NCBI RefSeq assembly: GCF_003697785.1
Contig: NZ_QOKZ01000004.1
Span: 186,001-250,000 of the forward strand
Origin: Paracoccus alkanivorans
Lineage (GTDB): Bacteria > Pseudomonadota > Alphaproteobacteria > Rhodobacterales > Rhodobacteraceae
Direction of reading: 5' to 3'
Length of the DNA stretch: 64,000 nucleotides
The translations under genes were made by a program, and so were the position numbers. The notes beneath the pieces are model-generated. The model saw nothing but the letters and a program-made list of their open reading frames with translations. It was not told where the DNA came from and searched no databases. Of this stretch, positions 9,373 through 18,226 are shown one piece after another. Positions within the stretch are counted from its first letter, which is position 1. Every line of letters begins with the position of its first letter.

Positions 9373-10368
9373 TCACCCCCGTTTCGCGATATCCCGCCAG
9401 CAGGCCCGACGATCGTCAGGGCGCGATCTGGCGGTAAAAACCGCCCGCGCAATAGCCCGAGCCAGAACCGAGGCCGCCGCATGACCAAGCCAGAACGAAT
9501 CCGCGACCGGATCCTGCAACGGCCTTGCGCCGGTCGAGGCGGCAAAGACCAGATCACCGTCAAGTGGCGTGTGGCTGGGAACCAGGGCACGGGCCAGCCC
9601 GTCATGCGCCACCGTCGCCAATCTTTGCAGTCCGGCCTTGTCCAGGTTCGCATCCGTCGCGACGATGGCGATGGTCGTGGCCTCGCCCGGGCGCTTGAAG
9701 GGCAAAGGCTCGGCAGCGGCGGGAAACTCGGATGGCAGCCCGAGACCGCCGAACTCGCGCTCCAGTTCCCAGGGAGCGGCCCAGAAATGCGCTGTCTCAC
9801 CAACGGTGGCCGAGCCGAGCGCGTTGACAGCCACCAGGGCCCCCACCGTCATCCCGTTCTCCAGCACCGCCGAGGCCGAGCCCAGACCGCCCCACAAACG
9901 GGCCGTCATGGCTCCGGTCCCCGCACCTTCGCTGCCGATGGCGAACTCGGAAGCTGCGGCCTTGTAGGCCCGCAAACCGAGTTCCGGATAGGGGTTTTCT
10001 CTCCAATCCTTCTTTCCGCCATTCAGCAGATCAAAGAGGATCGCGCCGGGCACGATCGGCACCCGTGCCTCGCCCACGGCAAAGCCGCGCCCGTCAGCGG
10101 CGAGCCCGGCCATTACACCGTCACAAGCGGCCACTCCGAATCCGGACCCTCCCGACAGCACCAGCGCATCGACCTGTGACACCAGCTTGTCGGGTGCCAG
10201 CAGGTCTGTGTCCCGCGTGCCCGGCGCCCCGCCCATGACATGCACCGAGGCCGTGAAGGGCGCGTCGCCGGTCAGCACGGTCACGCCGGAACGCAATTCC
10301 GCATCCTGCGCATTGCCGACCCGCAGGCCGGCGACATCGGTGATCAGGTTGCGCGGCCCCGGTTTCAT
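9373..10368 (-). CDS. P1 family (S58) peptidase, DmpA-like
   Basis: A 331-residue self-processing aminopeptidase of the DmpA/BapA type, which releases N-terminal residues from small peptides, sometimes D-amino acids or beta-peptides. Family blocks include GLRVGNAQD, the glycine-rich [16 protein letters not shown] and the processing region [11 protein letters not shown], where cleavage before serine would expose the N-terminal nucleophile. ATG 10368 (MKPGPRNLI) is chosen over 10419. It is divergent from smpB across 99 bases and lies upstream of yeeE on the same strand with a 72-base gap. Confidence 0.88.
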   Translation of the reverse strand: MKPGPRNLITDVAGLRVGNAQDAELRSGVTVLTGDAPFTASVHVMGGAPGTRDTDLLAPDKLVSQVDALVLSGGSGFGVAACDGVMAGLAADGRGFAVGEARVPIVPGAILFDLLNGGKKDWRENPYPELGLRAYKAAASEFAIGSEGAGTGAMTARLWGGLGSASAVLENGMTVGALVAVNALGSATVGETAHFWAAPWELEREFGGLGLPSEFPAAAEPLPFKRPGEATTIAIVATDANLDKAGLQRLATVAHDGLARALVPSHTPLDGDLVFAASTGARPLQDPVADSFWLGHAAASVLARAIARAVFTARSRPDDRRACWRDIAKRG

Positions 10369-10467
10369 CAGCCCCTCCCTTGTTGCCGACAGTTTGTGCG
10401 AGCCACTCGCCCGCCGCAAGCCGGGAAATCTTTACTTTGCCCGGACCGATCCCTATCTGATGCCGTC

Positions 10468-10944
10468 ATGGCCAAGGAAAGCGAAAACAAGAACTACAAG
10501 GTGATTGCCGAAAATCGCCGGGCGCGCTTCGATTACTTCATCGAAAGCGATCTGGAGGTTGGCATCATGCTGACCGGATCGGAGGTGAAATCCCTGCGCA
10601 CCGGCCAGTCGAATATCGCCGAAAGCTATGCCTCCATCGAGGATGGCGAATTATGGCTGATCAACGGTCATATCGCCTCGCTGCCCAATGCCGGCGTATT
10701 CGGACACGAGGAGCGCCGCAGGCGCAAGCTGCTGGTGAACAAGCGCGAGCTTGCGCGGCTGTGGCAGGCCATCGGGCGGCAGGGAATGACGCTGGTGCCG
10801 CTGGTGATGTATTTCAACCATCGCGGGCTGGTAAAACTGAAGATCGGCATCGCCAAGGGCAAGAAGGTTGCCGACAAGCGCGAAACTTCTGCCAAGCGCG
10901 ACTGGAACCGGCAGAAGCAACGGTTGCTGAAACAGAACGGATAA
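10468..10944 (+). CDS. smpB: SsrA-binding protein SmpB
   Basis: SmpB binds tmRNA and brings it to stalled ribosomes for trans-translation. The 158-residue protein has the OB-fold core ([38 protein letters not shown]) and the basic C-terminal tail ([14 protein letters not shown]) that folds into the decoding centre. The start follows homologues ([11 protein letters not shown]); the frame is open further upstream. The tmRNA gene is not in this window. The ssrA-tag adaptor sspB lies about 10 kb downstream. Confidence 0.96.
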   Translation: MAKESENKNYKVIAENRRARFDYFIESDLEVGIMLTGSEVKSLRTGQSNIAESYASIEDGELWLINGHIASLPNAGVFGHEERRRRKLLVNKRELARLWQAIGRQGMTLVPLVMYFNHRGLVKLKIGIAKGKKVADKRETSAKRDWNRQKQRLLKQNG

Positions 10945-11013
10945 GCCAATCCCGGCATTGCAGCCTGCCCCTTCCCCCTGTAAATCGGGCCAGTACCGAC
11001 AAAGGGGGTGCCG

Positions 11014-11868
11014 ATGCAGGACGATCCGAAAACGCTGGTCTCAACCGAATGGCTGGCCAGGCATCTGAACGATCCTGACTTGCGGGTAATCGACGCAAGC
11101 TGGCATATGCCCGCAACGGGCCGGGACGCGCGTGCCGAATACGATGAGGCGCATATCCCCGCTGCGCGATTCTTCGATATCGAGGCGATTTCCGACAAGC
11201 GCAGCACATTGCCGCATATGGCACCTCCGGTCGAGATGTTCATCAGCCGTATGCGCGCGATGGGCGTAGGCGACGGCCATCAGGTGGTCGTCTATGACAA
11301 CTCTGATGTCCGCAGCGCCGCCCGGGTCTGGTGGACCTTCCGCCTGATGGGCAAGACCGATGTGGCGGTGCTGGATGGCGGCTTTGCCAAATGGCAGGCC
11401 GAGGGCCGCCCGATCGAGGACATGCCCCCGGTATTGCGCGACCGCCACATCACCGTGCAACGCCAGGCAGGGCTGGTGCGCGACGTGACGCAGGTCGCCG
11501 CCGCCTCGAAACTGGGCGATCACGAGATCATCGACGCCCGCGCCCCGGAACGCTTCCGCGGCGAGGCAGACGAGCCGCGCCCCGGCCTGCGCGCCGGCCA
11601 TATACCGGGCGCAAAGAACCTGCCCTTCGGCCGCCTGTTGAACAAGAACGGCACGATGAAGGACCCCGAGGCCCTTCGTGCCGAGTTCGAAGCCGCCGGG
11701 GTGGATCTGTCGAAACCCGCCATCACCAGTTGCGGTAGCGGCGTGACCGCGGCGATCCTCAGCCTCGCGCTGGAGCGGATCGGTCACCGCAACCATTCGC
11801 TTTATGATGGAAGCTGGACCGAATGGGGCAGCTTTTCCGACCTTGAAATCGCAACCGGAGACGCCTGA
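11014..11868 (+). CDS. sseA: 3-mercaptopyruvate/thiosulfate sulfurtransferase
   Basis: A two-domain rhodanese of 284 residues. The active-site loop is CGSGVT (in ITSCGSGVTAA, C-terminal domain), the form typical of 3-mercaptopyruvate sulfurtransferases, which move sulfur to thiols or cyanide. The N-terminal rhodanese domain lacks a catalytic cysteine, as usual. ATG 11014 is preferred with AAAGGGGG just upstream; GTG 11008 is possible. The stop overlaps the next start in TGATG. Coupling to an aminotransferase makes sense because transamination of cysteine would yield mercaptopyruvate; that link is inference. Confidence 0.9.
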   Translation: MQDDPKTLVSTEWLARHLNDPDLRVIDASWHMPATGRDARAEYDEAHIPAARFFDIEAISDKRSTLPHMAPPVEMFISRMRAMGVGDGHQVVVYDNSDVRSAARVWWTFRLMGKTDVAVLDGGFAKWQAEGRPIEDMPPVLRDRHITVQRQAGLVRDVTQVAAASKLGDHEIIDARAPERFRGEADEPRPGLRAGHIPGAKNLPFGRLLNKNGTMKDPEALRAEFEAAGVDLSKPAITSCGSGVTAAILSLALERIGHRNHSLYDGSWTEWGSFSDLEIATGDA

Positions 11869-13049
11869 TGCTGACCGATCTGAAACCGCAAGCCCCTGAC
11901 AAGATCCTGATGCTGATCGAGGAATACAAGGCCGATACCCGTCAGGGCAAGATCGACCTGGGCGTCGGGGTCTACAAGAACCCCGAAGGGGTCACCCCGG
12001 TCATGCGCGCCGTCAAGACAGCCGAGCAGCGGATTTGGGAAGCGCAGACGACCAAGTCCTATACTGGCCTCGCCGGTGAGCCGGAATTCCGCAATGCCAT
12101 GGCGCAGATGGTATTGGGCGATGCGCCCTCCGATCGTCTCGCCTCACTGGCCACGGTCGGTGGCACCGGTGCCATCCGCCAGGCGCTGGAACTGGCCCGG
12201 CTGGCCAATCCCGGCGTGACCGTTCATGTTTCGGACCCGACATGGCCCAACCACCTTTCGATCATGAAATTCATGGGCCTGCCCTTTGTCGAATACCGTT
12301 ATTTCGACAATGACACCCGAGGTGTCGATTTCGAGGGGATGAAAAAGGATATCGCCAAGGCGGGCAAGGGAGACGTCGTGCTTCTGCATGGCTGCTGCCA
12401 CAATCCCACCGGTGCGAACCTGACTGCAGAGCAATGGGAAGAAGTCGCCGCGATACTGGAAAAATCCGGCGCTTTACCCTTGATCGACCTTGCCTATCAG
12501 GGCTTTGGCGACGGGTTGGACGCCGATGCCGCCGCCACCCGCCTGCTGGCGAGCCGCCTGCCAGAAGTGCTGATCGCGGCGTCCTGCTCGAAGAATTTCG
12601 GCATCTACCGTGAACGGACCGGGATCCTTATGGCTCTGGCGGAAAACAGCGCCGCCCGCGATCTTGCCCAGGGCTCCCTGGCCTTCCTGAACCGCCAGAC
12701 CTATTCCTTCCCGCCCGACCACGGTGCCCGCATCGTCAGCACCGTCCTGACTGACGAGGGGCTGCGCGCGGATTGGGCATCGGAACTGGAAGATGTCAGG
12801 AACGGCATGCTGGGCCTGCGCGAACAGCTCGCATCGGAACTGCGCGACCTGTCGGGCAGCGACCGGTTCGATTTCATCGCCCGGCATCGCGGCATGTTCT
12901 CGCGCCTCGGGGCCAGCCCTGAGCAGGTCCAGAAACTGAAATCAGATTCCGCCATCTACATGGTCGGCGATTCGCGGCTGAACATCGCCGGGCTGAACCG
13001 CGACACCGTTCCGGTCCTTGCCCGCGCCATCATCGACGCCGGGATCTGA
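11868..13049 (+). CDS. Aromatic/aspartate aminotransferase (class I)
   Basis: A 393-residue PLP-dependent aminotransferase of the TyrB/AspC group, transferring amino groups between aspartate or aromatic amino acids and 2-oxoglutarate in the cytoplasm. It has the YTGLAGEPEFR substrate-loop region, HGCCHNPTGANL, and the PLP lysine in SCSKNFGIYRERTG. The C-terminal GMFSRLGASPEQV block is also typical. It is translationally coupled to the sulfurtransferase and followed by a hairpin shared with the convergent coiled-coil gene. Exact substrate preference cannot be read from the sequence. Confidence 0.9.
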   Translation: MLTDLKPQAPDKILMLIEEYKADTRQGKIDLGVGVYKNPEGVTPVMRAVKTAEQRIWEAQTTKSYTGLAGEPEFRNAMAQMVLGDAPSDRLASLATVGGTGAIRQALELARLANPGVTVHVSDPTWPNHLSIMKFMGLPFVEYRYFDNDTRGVDFEGMKKDIAKAGKGDVVLLHGCCHNPTGANLTAEQWEEVAAILEKSGALPLIDLAYQGFGDGLDADAAATRLLASRLPEVLIAASCSKNFGIYRERTGILMALAENSAARDLAQGSLAFLNRQTYSFPPDHGARIVSTVLTDEGLRADWASELEDVRNGMLGLREQLASELRDLSGSDRFDFIARHRGMFSRLGASPEQVQKLKSDSAIYMVGDSRLNIAGLNRDTVPVLARAIIDAGI

Positions 13050-13083
13050 CGGCTTCTTCTTTGGCCTGACCACTTTCGCGAAA

Positions 13084-13105
13084 ACCCAGCCCGGATGGGC
13101 TGGGT
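13084..13105. terminator. Hairpin between convergent genes
   Basis: A perfect 9-bp stem (ACCCAGCCC at 13084-13092, GGGCTGGGT at 13097-13105) with loop GGAT sits between the aminotransferase (plus, ends 13049) and the coiled-coil gene (minus, ends 13122). There is no T run on the plus side, so termination strength is uncertain. Confidence 0.5.
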
Positions 13106-13121
13106 GGGACGGCCCCCCCTT

Positions 13122-13451
13122 TCAGCGGCGTGCCAGCTTCCTGTCGATATAATCCCGCAATTCCTCGATTTCCGTGCGGCGAACACGAAGCTCTTCCATT
13201 GCCGTCTGCCATTCCACGTCGGCAGCCGCCAGCTTGCTCATCAATTCCGCCTCGCGTCGTTCCAGCCGGGCCACGGCAATATCACGGGCCTCTTCGGCTT
13301 CGTGCAATTGCTGGGCCATGCGGTCCAGTTCATTCATGCTGGCACGGGTTGGGCGCGTCATGCGCTGGACAATCAGGCCAACTAGCCAGCCCACGACAAA
13401 GGTGGTGAACAGGATAACTGCAGTGGCGGTGATGAATTCGGTGCGGTTCAT
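13122..13451 (-). CDS. Small membrane-anchored coiled-coil protein
   Basis: A 109-residue protein of no family I can name. Residues 8-29 form one transmembrane segment (ATAVILFTTFVVGWLVGLIV), followed by a long charged heptad-like region to the end (for example MAQQLHEAEEARDIAVARLE), which suggests a coiled coil exposed on one side of the membrane. Its start overlaps the stop of the OmpA-domain gene upstream in ATGA, so both are made together and probably work together, for example as an envelope tether or scaffold. That function is inferred from context only. Confidence 0.7.
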   Translation of the reverse strand: MNRTEFITATAVILFTTFVVGWLVGLIVQRMTRPTRASMNELDRMAQQLHEAEEARDIAVARLERREAELMSKLAAADVEWQTAMEELRVRRTEIEELRDYIDRKLARR

Positions 13452-15613
13452 TCTGCGCTGGCTTCGCTTTGTTGAGTGTTCCCTTCGTCACCTTCTTCCC
13501 CTCCTTCGGCCCCATCGGGACGGGGCTCGGGGCGGGGGGTGTCGTCGTCAGGCGTCTGAACAGGTAGCCTAATATTTTCCTCGCGTTCGTCCAGTGTCTG
13601 GAATTCCTCGCTCGCGCCGAGCGTCGCCGGAGCAGTACGGGGTGCGTCATTCACCTTGGGCATTTCCGGCCCGAAGGGCACTTCGTCCGGAGGAGGAGGA
13701 GGAGCACTTTCTTCCTCATGGGCCTCCTGCGTTTCCAAGGCTTCCCCGGTTACCCCCTCGATTGTCACCGGTGGGGACAAAGGCTCGCTGCGGACGGGTC
13801 TATCCGAAATCAGGCGGAACTCGATCCGCCGATTTTCCTCGCGGCCTTCCTCGGTATCGTTGCTGGCAATGGGCTGGCTTTCGCCATAACCACGCGATGT
13901 CATGTTGCCGGTGTCGATTCCGGCATCAGTCATCGCGTTCACCAGGGCCTGCGCCCGTGCCCGCGACAGATCGGCATTGAACCCTTCCGATCCCTGCGAG
14001 TCGGTGTGCCCACCGGCCTCTATCTGGAAATCCGAGCAATCGGTCATCGCATCCGCCAACCGTTTCAGCGTCTCGGACGGGTCGCCCGCAATCGTGGATT
14101 TGTTCGGTTCGAACCCGATCGCCGCTTCGGACATGATGATGTTCAGGCGGTCAACACATTCTCCACCGTCGGGCAATGCCAGCGCCGGATCCAGTCGGCG
14201 GTCATAGCGGATCGAAAGCTGGTATTTGGCACCGGCTCCAAGGCGTTTCGACAACCCGGCAGCGACATGTTCTGCCGCACGCGGGTCGCCCGAATCTCCC
14301 GACAACTCGATCATGTCAGGAGTCACCTTGACCGAACCCTTCTCCAACCCATCAATCGCCTCAAGAGCCGCGATCACCCTGACCGTCCACCCCCCCGGCG
14401 TGTTTTCATCGCTGCGCAACTTGCCCTGGACCGAGGCAAATCGTGCCTGGGCAAAACTGTCCACTGCCTCGCGCATCTGCTGGTCGGCAATCCGCCCCTG
14501 CACAGTCAATTCGCGCCCGGATGTCATGGTCGCGGTGAACTCTGCCGGCCCCGCCGGGCCGTCAGGGGGCGTTTCCAGCTGCGCGTGCAGCGAAAAGACC
14601 GGCGGCAAAGCCTGTTCGAGATTGGCCACCACCTTGTCGAAATCAGCACGCGCGACACCCGCCGGCACGGTCAGCCCGACATCGGCATCCGAGATGGTCA
14701 CCGTCCCCCGCCCCAGAGCGGCAACCGCCCCGATCGCCGCAACTCCGGCATCAGCCCAGTCCGGCGTGGGCGCCCCGAGTGCCAGGGTGCAGCCAGGGGT
14801 GCCTTGAACTCCGGCCCGGACAGCCGCCGCGAGAATACGATCCCGGCCTTCTTCACGATCGGCGGCGCATGCATCGAAACGTGCACCTTCGTCATCGATC
14901 AGGAATCGCATTGTGAACGGCACGATAACCGGGCGCGGCGCGGAGATATTCGCCTCGAGAGTCACATCATGCGGCAGCGACCGGTTCAATTCGGTCTCCA
15001 ACCGCCCCTTTTCGGCCCTGCTTTCGGCCAGCGCCTCTACCGTGACCGCCCCCGGCTCGATCGAGATCTTTGCCCGTGGCGTCAATTGCGCTATCCGCAG
15101 GCCGTATTGAACCGCAGCATCCCAGTTCTCGGGGGCGGGGTAATCGGCATTCTCCAGCAAATCGGTAATTCGCGGTGCCGCAGTTTCGCTCTCCAAGGCA
15201 TGAACCAATGCCGCCCGGTTGGTAGAAGCCGGAACCAGCCCGATCAGCGAGATACCCTCGTCGTTTCTCAGCAACTCGACCTTGAACGCCGGCGGCGCGG
15301 CAGCTTCACGGGCGACCACGGTGATCTCATCGACAATCCTCCTGGAGTCGATCACTGTGCCAGCCTGCGTCACGGCGCGAAAGCGGTCCACTTCGGTCGG
15401 CGCGGTGCCCGACAACAGCACCTGCAACCCGTCGCTGCGAATCTCGACCCATTCCTGTCCCGCATCAGCCAATGCATGCCGCACCCTGGCCTCGGAACGC
15501 TGCTCCATGAAATCAGCTGCCTCGCGCGCGCCATACCAGGACAGGGCACCGATACCGGCCAGCACGACAATTGTCGCCAAAGAGGTGGATACGCCTTTGC
15601 GGGACGACGCCAT
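13448..15613 (-). CDS. Membrane-anchored OmpA-domain protein with BON-like repeats
   Basis: A 721-residue protein. Residues about 8-27 form a single N-terminal membrane anchor (LATIVVLAGIGALSWYGA), not an outer-membrane barrel. The next ~450 residues contain several degenerate repeats resembling BON domains (for example DGLQVLLSGTAPTEVDRFRA). The OmpA-like peptidoglycan-binding domain lies near residues 490-600, with GGHTDSQGS, the LSRARAQALV helix and NRRIEFRL. A Pro/Glu-rich tail of ~120 residues follows it, an unusual place since OmpA domains are often C-terminal. ATG 15613 (MASSRKGV) is chosen. It precedes and overlaps the coiled-coil gene. A role linking inner membrane to cell wall is likely but inferred. 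Confidence 0.8.
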   Translation of the reverse strand: MASSRKGVSTSLATIVVLAGIGALSWYGAREAADFMEQRSEARVRHALADAGQEWVEIRSDGLQVLLSGTAPTEVDRFRAVTQAGTVIDSRRIVDEITVVAREAAAPPAFKVELLRNDEGISLIGLVPASTNRAALVHALESETAAPRITDLLENADYPAPENWDAAVQYGLRIAQLTPRAKISIEPGAVTVEALAESRAEKGRLETELNRSLPHDVTLEANISAPRPVIVPFTMRFLIDDEGARFDACAADREEGRDRILAAAVRAGVQGTPGCTLALGAPTPDWADAGVAAIGAVAALGRGTVTISDADVGLTVPAGVARADFDKVVANLEQALPPVFSLHAQLETPPDGPAGPAEFTATMTSGRELTVQGRIADQQMREAVDSFAQARFASVQGKLRSDENTPGGWTVRVIAALEAIDGLEKGSVKVTPDMIELSGDSGDPRAAEHVAAGLSKRLGAGAKYQLSIRYDRRLDPALALPDGGECVDRLNIIMSEAAIGFEPNKSTIAGDPSETLKRLADAMTDCSDFQIEAGGHTDSQGSEGFNADLSRARAQALVNAMTDAGIDTGNMTSRGYGESQPIASNDTEEGREENRRIEFRLISDRPVRSEPLSPPVTIEGVTGEALETQEAHEEESAPPPPPDEVPFGPEMPKVNDAPRTAPATLGASEEFQTLDEREENIRLPVQTPDDDTPRPEPRPDGAEGGEEGDEGNTQQSEASAE

Positions 15614-15676
15614 GAACCGGCACCTCGCGGTTGTTGAAAGCTGGGTTGGTCTAGCGGCGCCTTGCGAAAGGCGCAA

Positions 15677-16615
15677 TCATGCAAGCCCCGCAAAGGCAAG
15701 GAATATCGCCAGCACAAGGCCCGCATCACGGTTCGAACGGAACAAGCGCAGGCAGATATCATTTTGATCCGGTTGAAAAATTTTTAACTGCCAGAGCAGG
15801 TGTCCAGCAAAACCAGCCAATCCGATCCAGCCTATCAACAGATTGCGACCCGTCAGCGAAATCGCCACCGCCAGAAGCAGAACCGCCAGTAAAGCGAACC
15901 CCACGAGGATACGCGGGCTGTTTTCGCCGAACAGCCGGGCGGTGGATTTGACCCCGATCAGCGCGTCATCCTCGACATCCTGATGGGCATAGATGGTGTC
16001 GTAAAAGATCGTCCAGGCGATGCCGGCGAGCCACGCAACCACCGGCGCGACATCCAACCGCCCCATATGCGCCGCATATGCCAACATCACACCCCAGTTG
16101 AAGGCGAGGCCAAGGAATATCTGCGGCCACCACGTAAAGCGCTTGGCAAAGGGATAGATCGCCACCAGCGCAAGCGAGGCCACTCCCATCCAGATCGCGG
16201 CCTTGCCCAATGTCAGCAGGATCACGAATCCCACCAAAGCCTGCGCGATCAGCCACAAATAGGCCCCTCGCAACGTCACCCGCCCCGAGGGCAAGGGCCG
16301 CGATCTCGTGCGGGCGACCTTTGCATCGATATCCCTGTCGGTGATGTCGTTCCATGTGCAGCCCGCCCCGCGCATCACCAGCGCGCCAAGGCCACATGCC
16401 ACCGCGATCCACAGATCGCGCCATGCCGGCGCATCCGCCATCATCGCCAGCCCAATTCCCCACCAGCAGGGCAACAGCAGAAGCCAAGTCCCGATGGGCC
16501 GGTCGGCCCGGCTAAGATGCAGCCAGGGCCGCCAGGATTCGGGCGCGTAACGGTCAGCCCAATTTCCCCCGGGCGCATCCGCGACAGTGTCTGGCTTTTT
16601 CGTCTGGCTTTGCAT
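15677..16615 (-). CDS. ubiA: 4-hydroxybenzoate polyprenyltransferase UbiA
   Basis: UbiA prenylates 4-hydroxybenzoate in ubiquinone synthesis, within the inner membrane. The 312-residue protein is strongly hydrophobic with both aspartate-rich prenyl-diphosphate/Mg motifs: NDITDRDID and the later YDTIYAHQDVEDD. Other family blocks are RPIGTWLLLLPC and RTRSRPLPSG. It starts only 14 bases from the divergent rsmE gene, so its promoter must lie within or over the rsmE 5' end. Length and motifs are standard. Confidence 0.94.
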   Translation of the reverse strand: MQSQTKKPDTVADAPGGNWADRYAPESWRPWLHLSRADRPIGTWLLLLPCWWGIGLAMMADAPAWRDLWIAVACGLGALVMRGAGCTWNDITDRDIDAKVARTRSRPLPSGRVTLRGAYLWLIAQALVGFVILLTLGKAAIWMGVASLALVAIYPFAKRFTWWPQIFLGLAFNWGVMLAYAAHMGRLDVAPVVAWLAGIAWTIFYDTIYAHQDVEDDALIGVKSTARLFGENSPRILVGFALLAVLLLAVAISLTGRNLLIGWIGLAGFAGHLLWQLKIFQPDQNDICLRLFRSNRDAGLVLAIFLAFAGLA

Positions 16616-16629
16616 AGCGTCTGCCTGTC

Positions 16630-17349
16630 ATGGCGAAGATAAGACTGTTCATAGATCACCCTCTGGCCACGGGACAACCCGTCATGCTGGAAGCCGCGCA
16701 GGCGCATTACCTGTCGGGCGTCATGCGGCTGCGCGCGGGAGAGGTGATCTCGGTCTTCAACGGCCGCGACGGGGAATGGTCCGCAAGCATTATCGAGGCG
16801 GGCAAGCGCGGCGGCAGTCTCGAATTGCTGGAGCAAACCGCGCCGCAACGCGATCCACCCGATCTCTGGCTGTTATTCGCGCCAATCAAGAAGGCGCGGA
16901 CAGATTTCATCGTCGAAAAGGCGGCGGAACTGGGCGCGGCCCGTATCCTGCCCATCCAAACCGATTTCACCAATTCCGAGCGTATCCGGCAGGATCGTCT
17001 GCAAGCCCATGCCGTCGAGGCGGCAGAACAATGCGGCGGCACCTATGTGCCTGGCGTGGACGAACTTGTGCCACTGGCTCGCCTGCTGGACGGTTGGGAC
17101 GGCATCCGCCGGATATTATGGGCGGATGAGGCGATGGCGGGACCCGCGCAGACCTTGGCTGAATTGCCTGCCGCTCCCTGGGCAATCCTGATCGGTCCCG
17201 AGGGCGGTTTTTCCGACGCTGAACGATCACGCCTCACGGCGCTGCCCTTCGTTACGCGAATCAGCCTTGGCCCGAGGATCCTGCGCGCCGATACCGCTGC
17301 CGTAGCGGCAATGACGCTGTGGCAGGCGATGCTGGGCGACTGGCGCTGA
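16630..17349 (+). CDS. rsmE: 16S rRNA m3U1498 methyltransferase RsmE
   Basis: RsmE methylates U1498 of 16S rRNA using SAM. The 239-residue protein has the N-terminal PUA-like domain (RLFIDHPL at the start is typical in the equivalent form IRLFIDH) and the C-terminal SPOUT trefoil knot with IGPEGGFSDAE and LGPRILRADTAAVAAM. The start overlaps nothing but lies 14 bases from the divergent ubiA start. The downstream region is AT-richer and gene-free until the DUF1127 gene. Confidence 0.94.
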   Translation: MAKIRLFIDHPLATGQPVMLEAAQAHYLSGVMRLRAGEVISVFNGRDGEWSASIIEAGKRGGSLELLEQTAPQRDPPDLWLLFAPIKKARTDFIVEKAAELGAARILPIQTDFTNSERIRQDRLQAHAVEAAEQCGGTYVPGVDELVPLARLLDGWDGIRRILWADEAMAGPAQTLAELPAAPWAILIGPEGGFSDAERSRLTALPFVTRISLGPRILRADTAAVAAMTLWQAMLGDWR

Positions 17350-17388
17350 ACTGGCATTGCCTGGATTCTATCAATTCACCCTTTATGA

Positions 17389-17405
17389 ATGCTGCGTCGC
17401 AGCAT
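17389..17405. promoter_or_regulatory. Palindrome upstream of the DUF1127 gene
   Basis: A perfect 17-base inverted repeat (ATGCTGCG-T-CGCAGCAT) lies in an AT-rich 193-base gap, 137 bases before the DUF1127 start and 40 bases after the rsmE stop. It could be an operator or a weak hairpin ending rsmE transcription; no T run follows immediately. Confidence 0.4.
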
Positions 17406-17542
17406 GACATTAAACTTTAAATAGCCTGCAAGAATCGCATAGCGGCTTTGCCGATTCTGCGCCTACAATTCTGCATGTGCACAATCTATCTCCTGCTTAT
17501 CCGAAACATGCCCGCTGATCGGGCAATCTGAAAACAGGTGAT

Positions 17543-17740
17543 ATGATGTCCGCCATCGAAACGAACCGCAGCTTTGCAGTTGGAGGCCTTGGCAGTGTCG
17601 TCGCAAATCTCGCTTCGCTGATCGGGTCGTGGAATGACACGCGCAAAACCCGCCGCGAACTGAACCGCCTGTCGGACCGCGAACTGGACGATATCGGCCT
17701 GACCCGCGGCGACATCGAGCGGATTGCGCGCGGCCTCTGA
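17543..17740 (+). CDS. DUF1127 small protein
   Basis: A 65-residue protein with the YjiS-like DUF1127 motif in its C-terminal half: RRELNRLSDRELDDIGLTRGDIERIA, an arginine-rich two-helix unit. Some alphaproteobacterial DUF1127 proteins bind RNA or regulate phosphate and carbon metabolism; this one's target is unknown. Two adjacent ATGs (17543, 17546) are possible after AGGTG. It is monocistronic, with its own 5' gap and a strong terminator just after it, which fits the high expression known for this family. Confidence 0.85.
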   Translation: MMSAIETNRSFAVGGLGSVVANLASLIGSWNDTRKTRRELNRLSDRELDDIGLTRGDIERIARGL

Positions 17741-17760
17741 GCCAGAGCAAAAGATGAACG

Positions 17761-17794
17761 AACCCCCGAATGCTGCTGTGCGCGGGGGTTTTTT
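17761..17794 (+). terminator. Rho-independent terminator after DUF1127
   Basis: The 8-bp stem AACCCCCG (17761-17768) pairs with CGGGGGTT (17783-17790) and runs into a six-T tract (17789-17794). It starts 21 bases after the DUF1127 stop and reaches the stop codon of the convergent RHH gene, so it may serve both strands. Confidence 0.85.
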
Positions 17795-18057
17795 CATGCG
17801 CGGGTGGCGGGAATCGTCTGATCGGCCCGTTTCTGCACTTCCGACAGCACGAACAGCCGCAATGCCGTGGCAAGCCCTATATCCGGAGGCCGGTTACGGT
17901 CGATCCGGCCGATAAGTGTTGCGCGTGTCACGCCCAGAAGATCGGCCTCACGCCCCAATGCGCGCCAGAACGCGTCCTCCAGCGAAACCGACGTCCGATG
18001 TCCCTCGATCGTGACCGAGCGTTTCAGCGGCGGGGTCATCGGCGGCAGGTCAATCAT
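17794..18057 (-). CDS. Ribbon-helix-helix domain protein
   Basis: An 87-residue protein resembling the alphaproteobacterial RHH_4 (arginine-repressor-like) family. Visible elements are the strand KRSVTIEGHRTSVSLEDAFW and the helix pair FWRALGREADLLGVTRATLIGRID, followed by a basic helix ATALRLFVLSEVQKRA. Such proteins are predicted DNA binders, so it may be a regulator of its own operon. It is the last gene of the fumC-VOC-DUF4169-RHH run and overlaps the DUF4169 gene by 8 bases. Target sites are unknown. Confidence 0.8.
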   Translation of the reverse strand: MIDLPPMTPPLKRSVTIEGHRTSVSLEDAFWRALGREADLLGVTRATLIGRIDRNRPPDIGLATALRLFVLSEVQKRADQTIPATRA

Positions 18058-18226
18058 CGCGCTTATGAGCCCCGTGCGCGCGCCCGATCCGGTCGGCCTC
18101 GGCCTGCCTTATTTCGCGATCACGCTTTGCCTCGCCATGCTTTACCGCGTTCGCATCGCCCCTGACGCGCTTTTCATCGCGGGCCCGCTGTTTGCGGGCC
18201 TGGCGCAGGTTGATCGGCTTGGTCAC
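18050..18226 (-). CDS. DUF4169 family protein
   Basis: A very short (58 residues), highly charged protein with the DUF4169 pattern [19 protein letters not shown] and a C-terminal helix EIRQAEADRIGRAHGAHKRD. I chose GTG 18226 because it overlaps the upstream VOC stop as GTGA and homologues begin [10 protein letters not shown]; the frame is open to 18286. Function is unknown. Strong overlap on both sides indicates translational coupling with the VOC and RHH genes. The composition would suit RNA or ribosome binding, which is a guess. Confidence 0.8.
   Translation of the reverse strand: MTKPINLRQARKQRARDEKRVRGDANAVKHGEAKRDREIRQAEADRIGRAHGAHKRDD

Noticed and set aside
13718..15637. Plus-strand frame of 639 codons opposite the OmpA-domain gene
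   Set aside because: The minus-strand protein has an OmpA domain and a coupled neighbour; the plus frame has no domain or plausible start.
17350..17542. A small RNA gene in the rsmE-DUF1127 gap
   Set aside because: Only a palindrome and AT-rich sequence are visible; no terminator hairpin with T run lies inside the gap.
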